DNA from: an uncultured Ruminococcus sp.
GTDB lineage: Bacteria; Bacillota; Clostridia; Monoglobales; Monoglobaceae
Assembly: GCA_902760955.1 (NCBI GenBank)
Contig: CACWIG010000009.1
Span: 1-53,900, forward strand
Reading direction: 5' to 3'
DNA: 53,900 nt
Part shown: piece after piece, positions 35,869 through 45,195 of the stretch
Position numbering within the stretch: the stretch's first letter is position 1
Layout of the letters: each line of letters begins with the position of its first letter
Program-made: the position numbers and the translations under genes
Notes under the pieces: generated by a model
What the model was told of the DNA's origin: nothing
Databases searched by the model: none
Seen by the model: only the letters and a program-made list of their open reading frames with translations

Positions 35869-36388
35869 CAACGAACTCAACCTCCGCTATGTACGGCAAC
35901 TGTCTGAACCTCTCACCGCAATCCAAGCCGTAACCGATAATAAACTTGTCTTCTATTACAAAGCCTGTATATTCAGCCTCAAGCTCAACCTGACGTCTTG
36001 ACGGCTTGCTTAGCAAGGTGCAAATCTTAATTGACGCAGGCTCTCTCTCTGCCAGGATTTCCTTAAGCTGAGTCAACGTATTTCCCGAGTCAATAATATC
36101 CTCAACTATAAGCACATCTTTGCCTTTGATATCCACATCAATATCCTTTTTTATCTTAATTTTGCCCGTGCTTACGGTTCCGTCAAAGTAGCTTGAAACC
36201 TCCATAAAATATACGCTGACATCACTATTTAGCTTTTTGATAAGGTCAGCCATAAACACAAAGCACCCCTTGAGGATACCCAGGACAATTACCTCTTTGC
36301 CCTTATAATCTCTGTTTACCTCTTCAGCAAGTCTTGATACGCCCTTTTCCAATTCTTCTTGGCTTATCATAATATTACCTATCTTCAT
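35861..36388 (-). CDS. hpt: Hypoxanthine phosphoribosyltransferase
   Basis: Hpt salvages hypoxanthine and guanine with PRPP to IMP and GMP. The 175-residue protein has the PRPP-binding motif VLIVEDIIDSGNTL near 95-108, the EVSSYFD segment and the FIIGYGLDCGERFRQLPYI end typical of the family. I chose the ATG at 36388, with GGGA 6 bases upstream; earlier (36400) and later in-frame ATGs exist. It overlaps the 3' end of tilS by 14 bases, the classical tilS-hpt arrangement of Firmicutes. Confidence 0.96.
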   Translation of the reverse strand: MKIGNIMISQEELEKGVSRLAEEVNRDYKGKEVIVLGILKGCFVFMADLIKKLNSDVSVYFMEVSSYFDGTVSTGKIKIKKDIDVDIKGKDVLIVEDIIDSGNTLTQLKEILAEREPASIKICTLLSKPSRRQVELEAEYTGFVIEDKFIIGYGLDCGERFRQLPYIAEVEFVDE

Positions 36389-37799
36389 AACTTGTCCCAT
36401 ATGTTATCACCAGGCCCTTCTTTGTATTTTTGTTAACTCGGTAATTTTCTGCAACTCTGTATCCGATTACAGCGACAACTTGGTCATTGGTGCAAAGGAG
36501 CGGTATTTTCCCTCTCTCGCCTCTCGGAATTTTTTTATCTATAAAAAAGTCTTTCAGCTTTCGTGATTTTCCGTCTTTATATAAAACAATTCTGTCACCG
36601 ATTTTACGGCTCCTGATACATAATTCCTTGTCCGTCAGCCTGTCAAAATCAACAATCATTTGGTTGCTCTTTGGCTTGTATGCACCATTCGTAACCTCAA
36701 GCCTGATATCCGACATTGACATTTCTTGATTTTCATCTAAGTCAATATCATAGCAAAAGCTTTTGCTGACATCCTTGTTGTTCTCCGCCTCGGTCACAAA
36801 CTCCAACCAGCCGTATTTGACATTTACAATAAGCCCCATAGGCAGTTTGGCGGAAGCACCTGTTTCTTTTGTGAGAAGATTTTTTATAATTTCAAGATGT
36901 ACTCTCTCCAGCTTATATTCATTGCCCATAACCTCTTTGCAAGCAATTTGAATAAGTCTGTTTTGAATACTGTCGCCCACCATATCAAGAGATTTTATAT
37001 CAAGCAAAGTCGGCTTTCTGTGTGGCATTGGACTGTTTATCCTCTTATACAGCCTCTCTGCATAGCCGTTTATAAACTCGGCATCTTCTGCTGAGTTATC
37101 GGCAAGATTGCACAAGCTGTCAATAATCTTAGGATTGAAGTTATCCCTAATCATTGGTATAAGTTCATTTCTGACTTTATTTCTCGTATAATCATTTACG
37201 GCATTGGTGCTGTCCGTACAATAACTTAAATTATTGTTACTGCAGTATTCTTCAATGCTGTCACGGCTCAAATCTAAGATTGGTCTTACTATTTTGCCGT
37301 CACGCTTATACTTGATACTGCTCAATCCGTCTATGCCTGTGCCTCTTATTATACGCATCAAAACCGTTTCGGCTCTGTCATTTCTGTTATGTGCAGTTGC
37401 AATTATGGTATAGCCGTGCTTTTTGCACAACCTTTCAAAAAATGCATATCTGACATTTCTGCCTGCGGTTTCTTCTGATATTCCGTCTGCCTTTGCAATG
37501 GCAGGTACATCAACACGCTCCGCATAGAACGGCACCGAGAGTCTTGTGCAAAGCTCTGCTGCATACGCCTCATCCCTGTTCGCCTCTTCGCCTCTTATCA
37601 TATGATTAAGGTGTGCGGCACCGACTGTAATATTCAGCTCATTTTTCAGCTTACACATTATATCCAAAAGACAGACCGAGTCCGCACCGCCCGACAAAGC
37701 CACAAGAACTTTGTCACCTGATGCAATAAGCTGGTTTTGGTTGATTGTGTTTTTTACGATATTAAGTATGGTATCGTTAAATTTAGGATTATCACTCAC
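36375..37799 (-). CDS. tilS: tRNA(Ile)-lysidine synthase
   Basis: TilS converts the wobble cytidine of tRNA-Ile(CAU) to lysidine. The PP-loop SGGADS is at residues 36-41, HLNHMIRGEEANRDEAY follows, and TilS-specific C-terminal domains end with RKLKDFFIDKKIPRGERGKIPLL. I start at the GTG at 37799 (474 residues): GGAG lies 8 bases upstream, and the resulting GTGAGTGA overlaps the dnaB stop. A longer frame from 37838 lies inside dnaB and has no support. Downstream hpt overlaps its end. Confidence 0.94.
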   Translation of the reverse strand: MSDNPKFNDTILNIVKNTINQNQLIASGDKVLVALSGGADSVCLLDIMCKLKNELNITVGAAHLNHMIRGEEANRDEAYAAELCTRLSVPFYAERVDVPAIAKADGISEETAGRNVRYAFFERLCKKHGYTIIATAHNRNDRAETVLMRIIRGTGIDGLSSIKYKRDGKIVRPILDLSRDSIEEYCSNNNLSYCTDSTNAVNDYTRNKVRNELIPMIRDNFNPKIIDSLCNLADNSAEDAEFINGYAERLYKRINSPMPHRKPTLLDIKSLDMVGDSIQNRLIQIACKEVMGNEYKLERVHLEIIKNLLTKETGASAKLPMGLIVNVKYGWLEFVTEAENNKDVSKSFCYDIDLDENQEMSMSDIRLEVTNGAYKPKSNQMIVDFDRLTDKELCIRSRKIGDRIVLYKDGKSRKLKDFFIDKKIPRGERGKIPLLCTNDQVVAVIGYRVAENYRVNKNTKKGLVITYGTSYEDR

Positions 37800-39174
37800 G
37801 TTTAGCACTCCAATCTGAGAATGAAGTATATTCGCCAAGCCACGTCAGTTCAACATATCCCGGCTCACCATTTCTGTACTTTGCAAAGTTACACTTAGTT
37901 TTGTTAGGCTCCTCAACATCATCCTTGTAATATCCCTCTCTGTGCAGGAATATAACGATATCGGCGTCCTGCTCGATAGCACCTGAATCACGAAGGTCAC
38001 TGAGTATAGGCTCACGCTTTTCCTTATCTGAGGAACGGCTGAGCTGTGACAGGGCAATGATAGGAATGTTCAAATCGTTTGCTAAAATCTTTAATCCTCT
38101 TGAAATCTCGGCGATTTCCTGCTGTCTGTTTCCCCTGGTTTCCTTGGAGCCGTTCATAAGCTGTAAGTAGTCGATAACAACTAAGTCAAGTCCCTTTTCA
38201 AGCATAAGTTTTCTGCACCTTGCACCGATTTCGGTTACGTTTATGCTTGAGGTATCATCTATATATATACCCGACCGCTCAATAACGGCGGTTGCGGTTC
38301 CGAATTTCTCTAAATCTTCATCTCTCAGGTCGCCTTTTTTTATCCTTTCGGAGCTTATTTTGGCAACACTTGAAATCATCCTGTTTGAAATCTGTATGCC
38401 AGGCATCTCTAAACTGAATATAGCAACATTCTTGCCATACTTAATTGCCGCGTTCTGAGCAATGTTCAAGGCAAAGCTGGACTTACCCATACCAGGACGT
38501 CCTGCAATCAGAACAAGCTCTGCCGAGTGCAAGCCCGACGTCTTTCTGTCCACATCTATAAAACCTGTGGGAATACCTGTAACAGCTTCATCCTTTTGGG
38601 ACAGTGTGCTCAGCATTTCAATACTGTCATTGATATATCTGCCGATATGAACAAGACCTTTGGTACTGCGGTTTTGGCTTATTTCGATTATGCCCTGCTG
38701 AGCATTTGCAAGTATGTCGTCAGTTTCTTCATCACCGCGATAACACATATTCTCAACATTTGACGCAAGTTTGATAAGTTTTCGCAATACAGATTTATCC
38801 TTAACAATATCAGCATAGAATATTACACTTTCGGTAGACGGAACAGCGTTTGCAACATCAACCACAAATCTAATACCGCCTATCTTGTCAAGGTCGCCGT
38901 TCAACCTCAGCTTTTCCTCAATAGTAATCAAATCAATAGGCTTACCTAAGCTGTAAAGCTCCACAAGGGCATTATATAACATTCTGTGACGCTCAATATA
39001 AAAGTCCTCTGCCTTTACTCTGTTTATAACCTCAGGTATGCAGGTTCTGTCCAAAAACATAGAACCCAGGACGGATTGCTCCGCCTCATTGCTAAAGGGT
39101 ACAGCACGGCTTACTTCTTGCTGTATACTGTTCGATTCATCAAATTGTGCAGTATCATTTATATTACCGCTCAT
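37792..39174 (-). CDS. dnaB: Replicative DNA helicase DnaB
   Basis: This 460-residue hexameric helicase unwinds DNA at the replication fork. The N-terminal primase-interacting domain begins at VPFSNEAEQSVLGSMFLD. The RecA-like domain has a Walker A motif at 225-232 (GRPGMGKS), Walker B (LDLVVIDYLQLM), and LSQLSRSSDKEKREPILSDL with the conserved DADIVIFLHR. No intein is present. It lies 27 bases after rplI and overlaps tilS by 8 bases, the usual Firmicute L9-DnaB order. Confidence 0.98.
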   Translation of the reverse strand: MSGNINDTAQFDESNSIQQEVSRAVPFSNEAEQSVLGSMFLDRTCIPEVINRVKAEDFYIERHRMLYNALVELYSLGKPIDLITIEEKLRLNGDLDKIGGIRFVVDVANAVPSTESVIFYADIVKDKSVLRKLIKLASNVENMCYRGDEETDDILANAQQGIIEISQNRSTKGLVHIGRYINDSIEMLSTLSQKDEAVTGIPTGFIDVDRKTSGLHSAELVLIAGRPGMGKSSFALNIAQNAAIKYGKNVAIFSLEMPGIQISNRMISSVAKISSERIKKGDLRDEDLEKFGTATAVIERSGIYIDDTSSINVTEIGARCRKLMLEKGLDLVVIDYLQLMNGSKETRGNRQQEIAEISRGLKILANDLNIPIIALSQLSRSSDKEKREPILSDLRDSGAIEQDADIVIFLHREGYYKDDVEEPNKTKCNFAKYRNGEPGYVELTWLGEYTSFSDWSAKRE

Positions 39175-39201
39175 AGACGCAGCACTCCTTTCGGTTTAAA
39201 A

Positions 39202-39648
39202 TTATTCTTCGGTAACCTCTACCTTAAATGTACCGACGATTTTCGGATAGAGAGTAACCTTTACTTCTCTGATGCCGCAAGTCTTAATGCCGTCGGGAAG
39301 GTCAATCTTTCTTTTGTCAACTGTAATGTTAAACTGAGCCTTAAGAGCATCAGCAACATCCTTAGAGGTAATAGAGCCAAACAGCTTACCCTCCTTGCCT
39401 GCTTTTGCCTTAAGCGAAACTTTAACCTCTTTAAGTCTTTCGGCGATATTGCTCGCCTTTAACTCCTCTTGGTTACGCTTGTATTCCTCTGCTCCCTTCT
39501 TGCCCTCTAACTCATTTATAGCCTGTTTTGTGGCAAGAATAGCAAGTCCCTTCTTTAAAAGAAAGTTATTTGCATAACCGTCACTTACATCAATAAGGTC
39601 ACCTTTTTTACCCTGTGCCTTTACATCCTTAGTTAAAATTACTTTCAT
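39202..39648 (-). CDS. rplI: 50S ribosomal protein L9
   Basis: This 148-residue protein matches L9: N-terminal [19 protein letters not shown] with [13 protein letters not shown], the long connecting helix rich in Lys/Glu, and a C-terminal domain containing [16 protein letters not shown]. The start at 39648 leaves GGAG 10 bases upstream; the GTG at 39654 is too close. In related genomes it directly follows gdpP. Here a 313-base repeat-filled gap lies between them. Confidence 0.97.
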   Translation of the reverse strand: MKVILTKDVKAQGKKGDLIDVSDGYANNFLLKKGLAILATKQAINELEGKKGAEEYKRNQEELKASNIAERLKEVKVSLKAKAGKEGKLFGSITSKDVADALKAQFNITVDKRKIDLPDGIKTCGIREVKVTLYPKIVGTFKVEVTEE

Positions 39649-39961
39649 TGTCACACATCTCCTTTGTTATTAATCGTATATGTATATTTTCTCTGCTCTG
39701 AGTCTACATTGCACATCATAATTTTATTGAACAATTCATTATATTTTGTAGGGCAGGGGCTTGCTCCTGCCGAATATGAATTTATTGGCTCCCCTGCGAA
39801 TTATTGTAGGGCAGGGGCTTGCTCCTGCCGTATCGTAGGGGACGGCGTCCTCTTTTGTCCCGTTGTGGTGATTTAGGTAATTTCACCTGCCTATTACCGA
39901 TTCTTCCATTACGCTTTGGGAAAACTTTGCGTTTTCACATTTTGCAATCGTCTATATTTTA
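39649..39961. repeat. Repeat island between gdpP and rplI (modules at 39748-39862)
   Basis: The 313-base gap contains two direct copies of GTAGGGCAGGGGCTTGCTCC-TGCCG (39748 and 39806), each a GGCAG/CTGCC palindrome with the inverse of the CCCTAC tail. A GTAGGGGACGGCGTCC...GTCCCG module (39835-39862) follows, identical in its core to the inverted-terminus elements. The flanks are AT-rich; I see no gene and no clear promoter for rplI in them. Confidence 0.75.
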
Positions 39962-42022
39962 TTAATCAAATAATACTTCATCAATAGCATTTCTAAGTTT
40001 AAGCTCCGCAATAGAAATACTTGTATTTTCAAGCTGAGCACCTGCAATGGTACTGTGTCCGCCGCCGCCTAACTTTTCCAATACAACCTGAACATTTATA
40101 CCGCCGAGAGACCTTCCGCTTATTATAACCTTGTTTCCCACAAGAGCAAGCACAAACGAAGCCTCCACATTGCTGATGTTCAGCAAATCATCAGCCGCCT
40201 GAGCCACAACAAGCTGCAAATTTTTGGATACCGACTCACACACAGCCATAGCTATATTGCCTCGGTATATCTTTGTGTTGCTTATTATATTTGACTTCTG
40301 AATATAAGTCGAAATATCGTTTCTGAACAGCTTATGTACTCTTACAGGGTCGACACCCATCTTTCTGAGGTATGCCGCCGCCTCAAAGGTTCTTGCCCCC
40401 GTTTTAAATGTAAAGCCCTTTGTATCTAAGTATATACCGCAGTAGAGAGCCTCTGCCTCAAGCAGCGACAGTCCCTTTTCGTCCTCCATATACTGAAAGA
40501 CCTCAGCTACCATCTCACTTGCAGAGGAAGCATACGGCTCGTGATATGTCAACGCTGTGTTTTCAATAAAGTCCTCACTTCTTCTGTGATGGTCAATAAG
40601 AACAACATTTTTAGCCTTTTCCAACAGTTCGGGATATTCAACCATACCTGCTCTGTGAGTATCAACTACAATAAGCAAGGTGTTCATTCCAAGTAAGGTT
40701 ACCGCCTTGTCCAAAGACACAATTCCCTCATTGTATTCGCTGTGAATAAGTGCTTCTTTTAAAATAATACCTACGTTGTTGTGATTTCTGTCAAGGGCAA
40801 TATTGGCTTTCTTTCCCCTGTTCACAACAGCTCTGAATAGTCCGACTGATGTTCCGAAGCTGTCAAAGTCGCAACCCTTATGTCCCATAATTATGACATT
40901 TGATGCCTTGTCAATCATATTGCACAGATTTTTTGCAACCACGCGAGCCTTAACCTTGGTTGTCTTTTCAACGCCCAGGCTCTTTGCTCCGTAGAAGGAA
41001 TAGCCGTCAGCCGACTTAACAACTGCCTGATCACCGCCTCTGCCGAGAGCCATTTCAAGAGCCGACAAAGACATTCTGTCGTTTTCCTTAATATCTTCTG
41101 CATCCATACCAACGCCGATACTCAAGGTGACAGGAATTTTATTCTGCTGGTCAATCTCTTTTATCTCATTTAAAACAGAGAACTTCTCCGCAAGGAGCAA
41201 ATCAAACTTTGCGCTTTCAAAAAGAATGATAAATTTGTCTCTCTCATACCTTCTGTAAAAACCTTCGCCCCTCTCAACCCATAGGCCGATGCAACGCTCA
41301 ACATCACCGATTAATACACCGTGGTTTGAGGTGGGAGTCTCTCTTAACACCTCGTCATAGTTATCGATTATGGCAGTACATACAACTGTCTGTTTTTCGT
41401 CTAACTGATTTCTAAGTCTTGTAACCTCGCTGATATCAACAAAGCTTATGCTTATAAGCTCATACTCAGAATTTTCATACTCAGTACGTGTCTTTTTGCC
41501 CATCAGCATAAAATCTCTGCCGTTGTAAGAAAATGGTTTTGTCACATTGTCCTCGTCTATAAAATCAACAATTTTGATTGACGGAAAAATCTCCTGAATA
41601 TTGATACCGTGAAGCTCATCAGGTTCGCAGATATCTGTAAATTCCTGGTTGTACCATTGAATTGTACCATCTGTTTCAACGATTACAATAGGGTCAGGAA
41701 AACCGAGAAGAGCCGATTTAACAGATGCCTCAACACCAAAAGAAAATTCATCAATATGTTTTTTAAACAATTCACGCTTGCATATTGAATGATATATTCC
41801 GCCTACAAGTATGCCAATCCCTGCAACAACCGAGGCAATAGACGTAATTACCAGATAGATAATATAATGGTTCCTTGCCGAAATATTCAAGGTACACAAA
41901 AAAGAGAATATACCGAGAACAACAAGCACAACGCCGCATATTATATAAGTCTGTATATTAGAATAAAATTCGTCCCTGACGATTTTTTTAACTTTGTTAT
42001 TAAGCTTTTTATTAGTCTCCAT
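39962..42022 (-). CDS. gdpP: Cyclic-di-AMP phosphodiesterase GdpP
   Basis: GdpP hydrolyses the second messenger c-di-AMP to pApA at the membrane. The 686-residue protein shows the full layout: two membrane helices in residues 30-85, a PAS-like domain (about 95-190), a degenerate GGDEF domain (about 200-335, without an intact GG(D/E)EF), and a DHH/DHHA1 domain from about 365. The DHH domain has GHKGCDFDSFGTSVGLFRA, VVDTHRAGM, VLIDHHRRSEDF and a final LGGGGHSTIAGAQL. The start at 42022 has GGAGG 8 bases upstream. It overlaps the DUF2232 gene by 11 bases. Confidence 0.96.
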   Translation of the reverse strand: METNKKLNNKVKKIVRDEFYSNIQTYIICGVVLVVLGIFSFLCTLNISARNHYIIYLVITSIASVVAGIGILVGGIYHSICKRELFKKHIDEFSFGVEASVKSALLGFPDPIVIVETDGTIQWYNQEFTDICEPDELHGINIQEIFPSIKIVDFIDEDNVTKPFSYNGRDFMLMGKKTRTEYENSEYELISISFVDISEVTRLRNQLDEKQTVVCTAIIDNYDEVLRETPTSNHGVLIGDVERCIGLWVERGEGFYRRYERDKFIILFESAKFDLLLAEKFSVLNEIKEIDQQNKIPVTLSIGVGMDAEDIKENDRMSLSALEMALGRGGDQAVVKSADGYSFYGAKSLGVEKTTKVKARVVAKNLCNMIDKASNVIIMGHKGCDFDSFGTSVGLFRAVVNRGKKANIALDRNHNNVGIILKEALIHSEYNEGIVSLDKAVTLLGMNTLLIVVDTHRAGMVEYPELLEKAKNVVLIDHHRRSEDFIENTALTYHEPYASSASEMVAEVFQYMEDEKGLSLLEAEALYCGIYLDTKGFTFKTGARTFEAAAYLRKMGVDPVRVHKLFRNDISTYIQKSNIISNTKIYRGNIAMAVCESVSKNLQLVVAQAADDLLNISNVEASFVLALVGNKVIISGRSLGGINVQVVLEKLGGGGHSTIAGAQLENTSISIAELKLRNAIDEVLFD

Positions 42023-42998
42023 ACTTCTCACCTCCTGAACTGCCGTGGGAATGATTTTGGAACAGACTTCGTAAAAAGCCCACCAATACTAAAACTTCCG
42101 CTAAAAACGGCAGCAGCATAAATACTGAAAACCATATGCCTATGTATATTATAAGTCTTATATACCATTGTCTTAAAACCTTGCTGAATTTCAAATCCAA
42201 AAAGGCAAAGCCGCATATACCCAACAAAATTTCAGACACAAGCAGAACATTTTTCAGTGCCGCAGAATATACACTTGGGTCCTCCATTATATAGGTCAGA
42301 ATAAACAAAAGAACTGTGATATGGCATACATACTTAGGTGCCACAAGGGTGTTAAAGGCTGTATACTGAACCTCTTTAATTCTCAAGCGTTTTAACACAA
42401 AAACACCGACCATAGCGACCAAATATGCATAAAATACTGCAATGCATATTATGATTGTGGGCAGATAGTACATAATCATATCTATTGCCTGATTGATTGC
42501 CTGAGTGACAGCACCCGACATATCCTCACCCATATTGACACCGCTTGCAGCCATTGTTTCGCCGAGCATCGACTGAATATTGTTTGAATAAGAGGTCACA
42601 AAATCTCTTATTCCCGTACCCGTGCCATTTAGCATATTGAACTCAATCACAACACCGATAAGGGTAACAACTGCCGCTGCCGCAACCGATGCTGAAAATT
42701 TATTTCCCTTTGAATTAAAAATCCCAAAAGTCACAGCAGGTGCAACATACAAAAGTGCCATAACTCCCACAGATACAATGTTGCCCGTCAGTATAAATGT
42801 AATCAAAAATGCACATACAAAAGCTAAAATTCCCGAAGTTATGTTGTTCTTATAAAAAAGGCACATAATGGGAATACCGCTGATAATTGCGGCTACGCCC
42901 GAAAAAAACGGAACATAAAGCGACGTTATCATCAACAGAGCAGATACCGCCGCTCCCATTGCGGACTCAGCAATTGCCTTAATCTTCATATTATTCAT
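42012..42998 (-). CDS. YybS-type DUF2232 membrane protein
   Basis: This 328-residue membrane protein with about eight helices matches the DUF2232/YybS family: IAESAMGAAVSALLMITSLYVPFF at the N-terminus, a long polar loop with MADSIQ-like composition in the middle, and a C-terminal NEVLVLVGFLRSLF-like helix. It is related to substrate-binding S components of ECF transporters, but no ligand is known. It precedes gdpP in many Firmicutes, as here, with an 11-base overlap. The start may alternatively be the ATG at 42989. Confidence 0.85.
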   Translation of the reverse strand: MNNMKIKAIAESAMGAAVSALLMITSLYVPFFSGVAAIISGIPIMCLFYKNNITSGILAFVCAFLITFILTGNIVSVGVMALLYVAPAVTFGIFNSKGNKFSASVAAAAVVTLIGVVIEFNMLNGTGTGIRDFVTSYSNNIQSMLGETMAASGVNMGEDMSGAVTQAINQAIDMIMYYLPTIIICIAVFYAYLVAMVGVFVLKRLRIKEVQYTAFNTLVAPKYVCHITVLLFILTYIMEDPSVYSAALKNVLLVSEILLGICGFAFLDLKFSKVLRQWYIRLIIYIGIWFSVFMLLPFLAEVLVLVGFLRSLFQNHSHGSSGGEKYGD

Positions 42999-43314
42999 TA
43001 TAAGAATTATCCTCTCTTATTTCACTTAAAAGACGGCTCAAATCGCCAAACCTTTTTTCCAAAGGATGATTGCCGTCAATCCCGCCCTTCAGCTTTCTGC
43101 ACATAGCGGCGTTCACCGCCTCGTCAGCTATGCCTAAGCGTTTGCACAACAGCCTGGTAATTATCATAATACTTGCCGAGTCATTCGCAAGTCTTATATG
43201 ATTTTCGCTGTCAACCTCTGCCGATATATCTCCGAACAAATCGGTTACAGCCTGCATAAGCTCAACCTTTAAAAGTTCAACCGCCTTTATGTTATTTGCA
43301 ACATCTATTTCCAT
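42991..43314 (-). CDS. MazG-like family protein
   Basis: This 107-residue all-helical protein resembles the small MazG-like family found beside yybS in clostridia: DVANNIKAVELLKVELMQAVTDLF, an acidic turn, ASIMIITRLLCKRLGI and the ending HPLEKRFGDLSRLL. The E-x-x-E metal motif of active MazG pyrophosphohydrolases is not obvious, so catalytic activity is doubtful. The start is the second of two adjacent ATGs behind GGAG. A promoter overlaps the upstream extension of the frame, ruling out a longer protein. It is the first gene of the long operon. Confidence 0.75.
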   Translation of the reverse strand: MEIDVANNIKAVELLKVELMQAVTDLFGDISAEVDSENHIRLANDSASIMIITRLLCKRLGIADEAVNAAMCRKLKGGIDGNHPLEKRFGDLSRLLSEIREDNSYNE

Positions 43315-43375
43315 CATATCATCTCCGCAGATTAAAATGGTATCCATACACGGATATAAAAATAGCAATATATGT

Positions 43376-43404
43376 ATTTTACCAAACATAATCAATTATT
43401 TCAA
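43376..43404 (-). promoter_or_regulatory. Sigma-A type promoter of the mazG-like/yybS/gdpP operon
   Basis: On the minus strand TTGAAA (43399-43404) and TAAAAT (43376-43381) have a 17-base spacer. It lies about 60 bases before the mazG-like start and is the only strong promoter I can see ahead of the housekeeping run. Confidence 0.75.
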
Positions 43405-43462
43405 TAGATTTTTTAAATTATTTTTGAATTTAGGGCATTTTATTCAGGTGTTTGCCGATAAA

Positions 43463-43501
43463 TCAAAAAAAAATACGGGTCAAGCCTTAAAACCCGACCC
43501 G
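43463..43501 (-). terminator. Intrinsic terminator after DUF4363
   Basis: On the minus strand CGGGTC (43496-43501) pairs with GACCCG (43476-43481) around a loop, followed by TATTTTTTTTT. It lies directly past the stop codon of the DUF4363 gene. Confidence 0.85.
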
Positions 43502-43507
43502 AAATCA

Positions 43508-43888
43508 CTATAAAAGTTCATATATTGACGGTCCCTCCTGCTTGGGCAGATGCTCTATCAGCATACAAAACATTCTGAACTCGCCTATAAAGTTGTCCTT
43601 TGCTCTGACCTTTGAGTAAATCAAGCTTTGTTCGATAGATATATCTATCTCGTCTACCTGCTTTGTGGATAATGTACTGCACGCCCACAGCCTGTTTTTG
43701 TGCCAAATTTCAGCCATCTCCTCCACTCCCGATTGAACCTTGTCCCAATCCTCGTTATAGTAGTCGTTGTATACTGCCTCAGATATTTCAGCAATTTTGT
43801 TACTGACCGACATAGTTTTGCAAATATGCAAAGCGGTAATTGCAATTATCACAGCAAGCACCACCAATGCACCATAAACCCTTTTCAA
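43508..43888 (-). CDS. DUF4363 family protein
   Basis: This 126-residue protein has one N-terminal membrane helix (about 5-24) and an external helical domain containing the family pattern EEMAEIWHKNRLWAC. DUF4363 proteins are regularly encoded beside DUF421 (YetF-type) proteins, as here, 6 bases downstream. The start codon is TTG at 43888, 7 bases after GAGGTG. The function is unknown; membrane association with the DUF421 partner is likely. Confidence 0.85.
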   Translation of the reverse strand: MKRVYGALVVLAVIIAITALHICKTMSVSNKIAEISEAVYNDYYNEDWDKVQSGVEEMAEIWHKNRLWACSTLSTKQVDEIDISIEQSLIYSKVRAKDNFIGEFRMFCMLIEHLPKQEGPSIYELL

Positions 43889-43894
43889 AGTGTA

Positions 43895-44575
43895 TCACCT
43901 CTTTTCCATAGGAATTAAGACGACTTTACCGCTATCCCTTTCAAAGCTGAGATAGAAGACGTCACTTGCCGATTTCACTCCGTGTTTTTTCAAGCAGTTT
44001 TTAAGCCAATCATCATTCAGCCCCAAATGCTCCATACACTCCTTGATGATATTGCCGTTATCTATAATAATATAACTCATTTTCACAGGCTCACTCTTGA
44101 TTTTTAGTTGTTGTGGCGTAACAGGACTGCTGTCGCTTTTAAGTATTACACTGACCTTGCCGTTTGTTTCCATAACAATAAAATCAACATCTTCAAGACT
44201 GCAAGCTCCGTTACCTCTTACTTCCTCCATAATATCTGCCACATTGAAACGCTGTTTCAGCATTTCTTGTTGGTCAAATCTGCCGTTTTCGTAAAAGGTG
44301 CTTGGCCGTCCGTATAAAAAACCTCTCGCCTTTGGCTGTTTGTATGCCAGATAGGACAGCAATACTTCAAGTATCATCAAAACCATAATCGCGGCAATAT
44401 TGGACACAAGCGGCACCTCCATATTTGTAATCGGCATAGCCGCAATATCCGATATTATTATGGTTACAACAAGCTCCGACGCCTCAAGCTCACCTATCTG
44501 GCGTTTGCCCATCATTCGCAAAGCACCTACCACAAAGACGTACATAATACAAGTTCTTATTATAGTTACAAGCAA
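43895..44575 (-). CDS. DUF421 (YetF/YrbG-type) membrane protein
   Basis: This 226-residue protein has three N-terminal helices followed by two small cytoplasmic alpha/beta domains typical of DUF421: GALRMMGKRQIGELEASELVV near 17-37, GRPSTFYENGRFD near 106-118 and the VRGNGACSLEDVDFIVMETNG segment near 138-158. In Bacillus, YetF-like proteins are linked to spore or membrane functions. I start at TTG 44575, with GGAG about 5 bases upstream, which matches the family N-terminus; a longer frame from 44638 adds 21 hydrophilic residues without support. Confidence 0.85.
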   Translation of the reverse strand: MLVTIIRTCIMYVFVVGALRMMGKRQIGELEASELVVTIIISDIAAMPITNMEVPLVSNIAAIMVLMILEVLLSYLAYKQPKARGFLYGRPSTFYENGRFDQQEMLKQRFNVADIMEEVRGNGACSLEDVDFIVMETNGKVSVILKSDSSPVTPQQLKIKSEPVKMSYIIIDNGNIIKECMEHLGLNDDWLKNCLKKHGVKSASDVFYLSFERDSGKVVLIPMEKR

Positions 44576-44874
44576 TTTTCTCCGCTCCTCTTTTTTCGCG
44601 TTAGGGTGAAAGTACAAATCCGAACCTGCCAAAAACAATTAATTTAGGCATCTTTCGGCTTGTCGTCTTTGATAGGCGTGACGGATTGCCGAGCATTTTA
44701 ACGCAGATAAAACGTAAATTTACCTTTCAAAATCACGGTTTGGATTTATACTATCACCCTATGGAAATATTATTAGCATTTATTATATCTTTATACCCAT
44801 ATTTTTCGTAAAGCCGTATACAAAGACGCATATGGGGAACAATAAAAACACTATAAATCAAACAGGTGAAAATT
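44576..44874. other. Divergent intergenic region without a recognised gene
   Basis: About 300 bases separate the minus-strand DUF421 gene from a plus-strand small gene. A plus-strand pair GTATA-N19-CAATAAAAA ends about 36 bases before the small gene. Minus-strand frames here overlap the real gene in antisense and lack ribosome binding sites. I see no RNA gene. Confidence 0.4.
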
Positions 44875-45195
44875 ATGATAAAAGTCGGAAACAACTTAAT
44901 AGTCAATACCGACAGCGAAATTGACATAAAGAATTGTCCTGACGGCAATTGTATTGTGCTGACCTGCGGTCTTAAACTCAACTCTACCGTTACTGCGTCA
45001 AGCATAGACGAATACGGCTTCACCTTCTGTCTGCAACGCTCTGTATACAGTTTAAGCAACAATATAATTTCTCCTCAGGAATTTAACGTACATTATACCA
45101 AAAAACCCGACGACTTATTTCCGTTATTGTCTGTGGTCACCGCAATGCTGTTATGCGACATAGACCCAAAAGTATTTGAAATAATAAGGTTCTAA
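44875..45195 (+). CDS. Small protein of unknown function
   Basis: This 106-residue protein (MIKVGNNLIVNTDSEIDI start) is mostly beta-type, with three cysteines in the first 50 residues and a hydrophobic stretch near 80-95 (LFPLLSVVTAMLLC). I do not recognise a family. The start at 44875 follows AGGTGA by 6 bases; a GTG at 44866 is part of that site. It lies 71 bases before an SSB-like gene on the same strand, and both share a promoter-like motif. Confidence 0.55.
   Translation: MIKVGNNLIVNTDSEIDIKNCPDGNCIVLTCGLKLNSTVTASSIDEYGFTFCLQRSVYSLSNNIISPQEFNVHYTKKPDDLFPLLSVVTAMLLCDIDPKVFEIIRF

Noticed and set aside
36375..37838. Longest start for TilS
   Set aside because: It lies inside dnaB without a ribosome binding site; a GTG at 37799 has GGAG at 8 bases and overlaps the dnaB stop in the usual way.
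39740..39870. Possible CRISPR-like direct repeats
   Set aside because: Only two copies of a palindromic module with no regular spacers and no cas genes; the same module is scattered singly elsewhere.
44754..45062. Minus-strand 102-codon frame
   Set aside because: It is antisense to the plus-strand small gene, lacks a ribosome binding site and has no recognisable domain.
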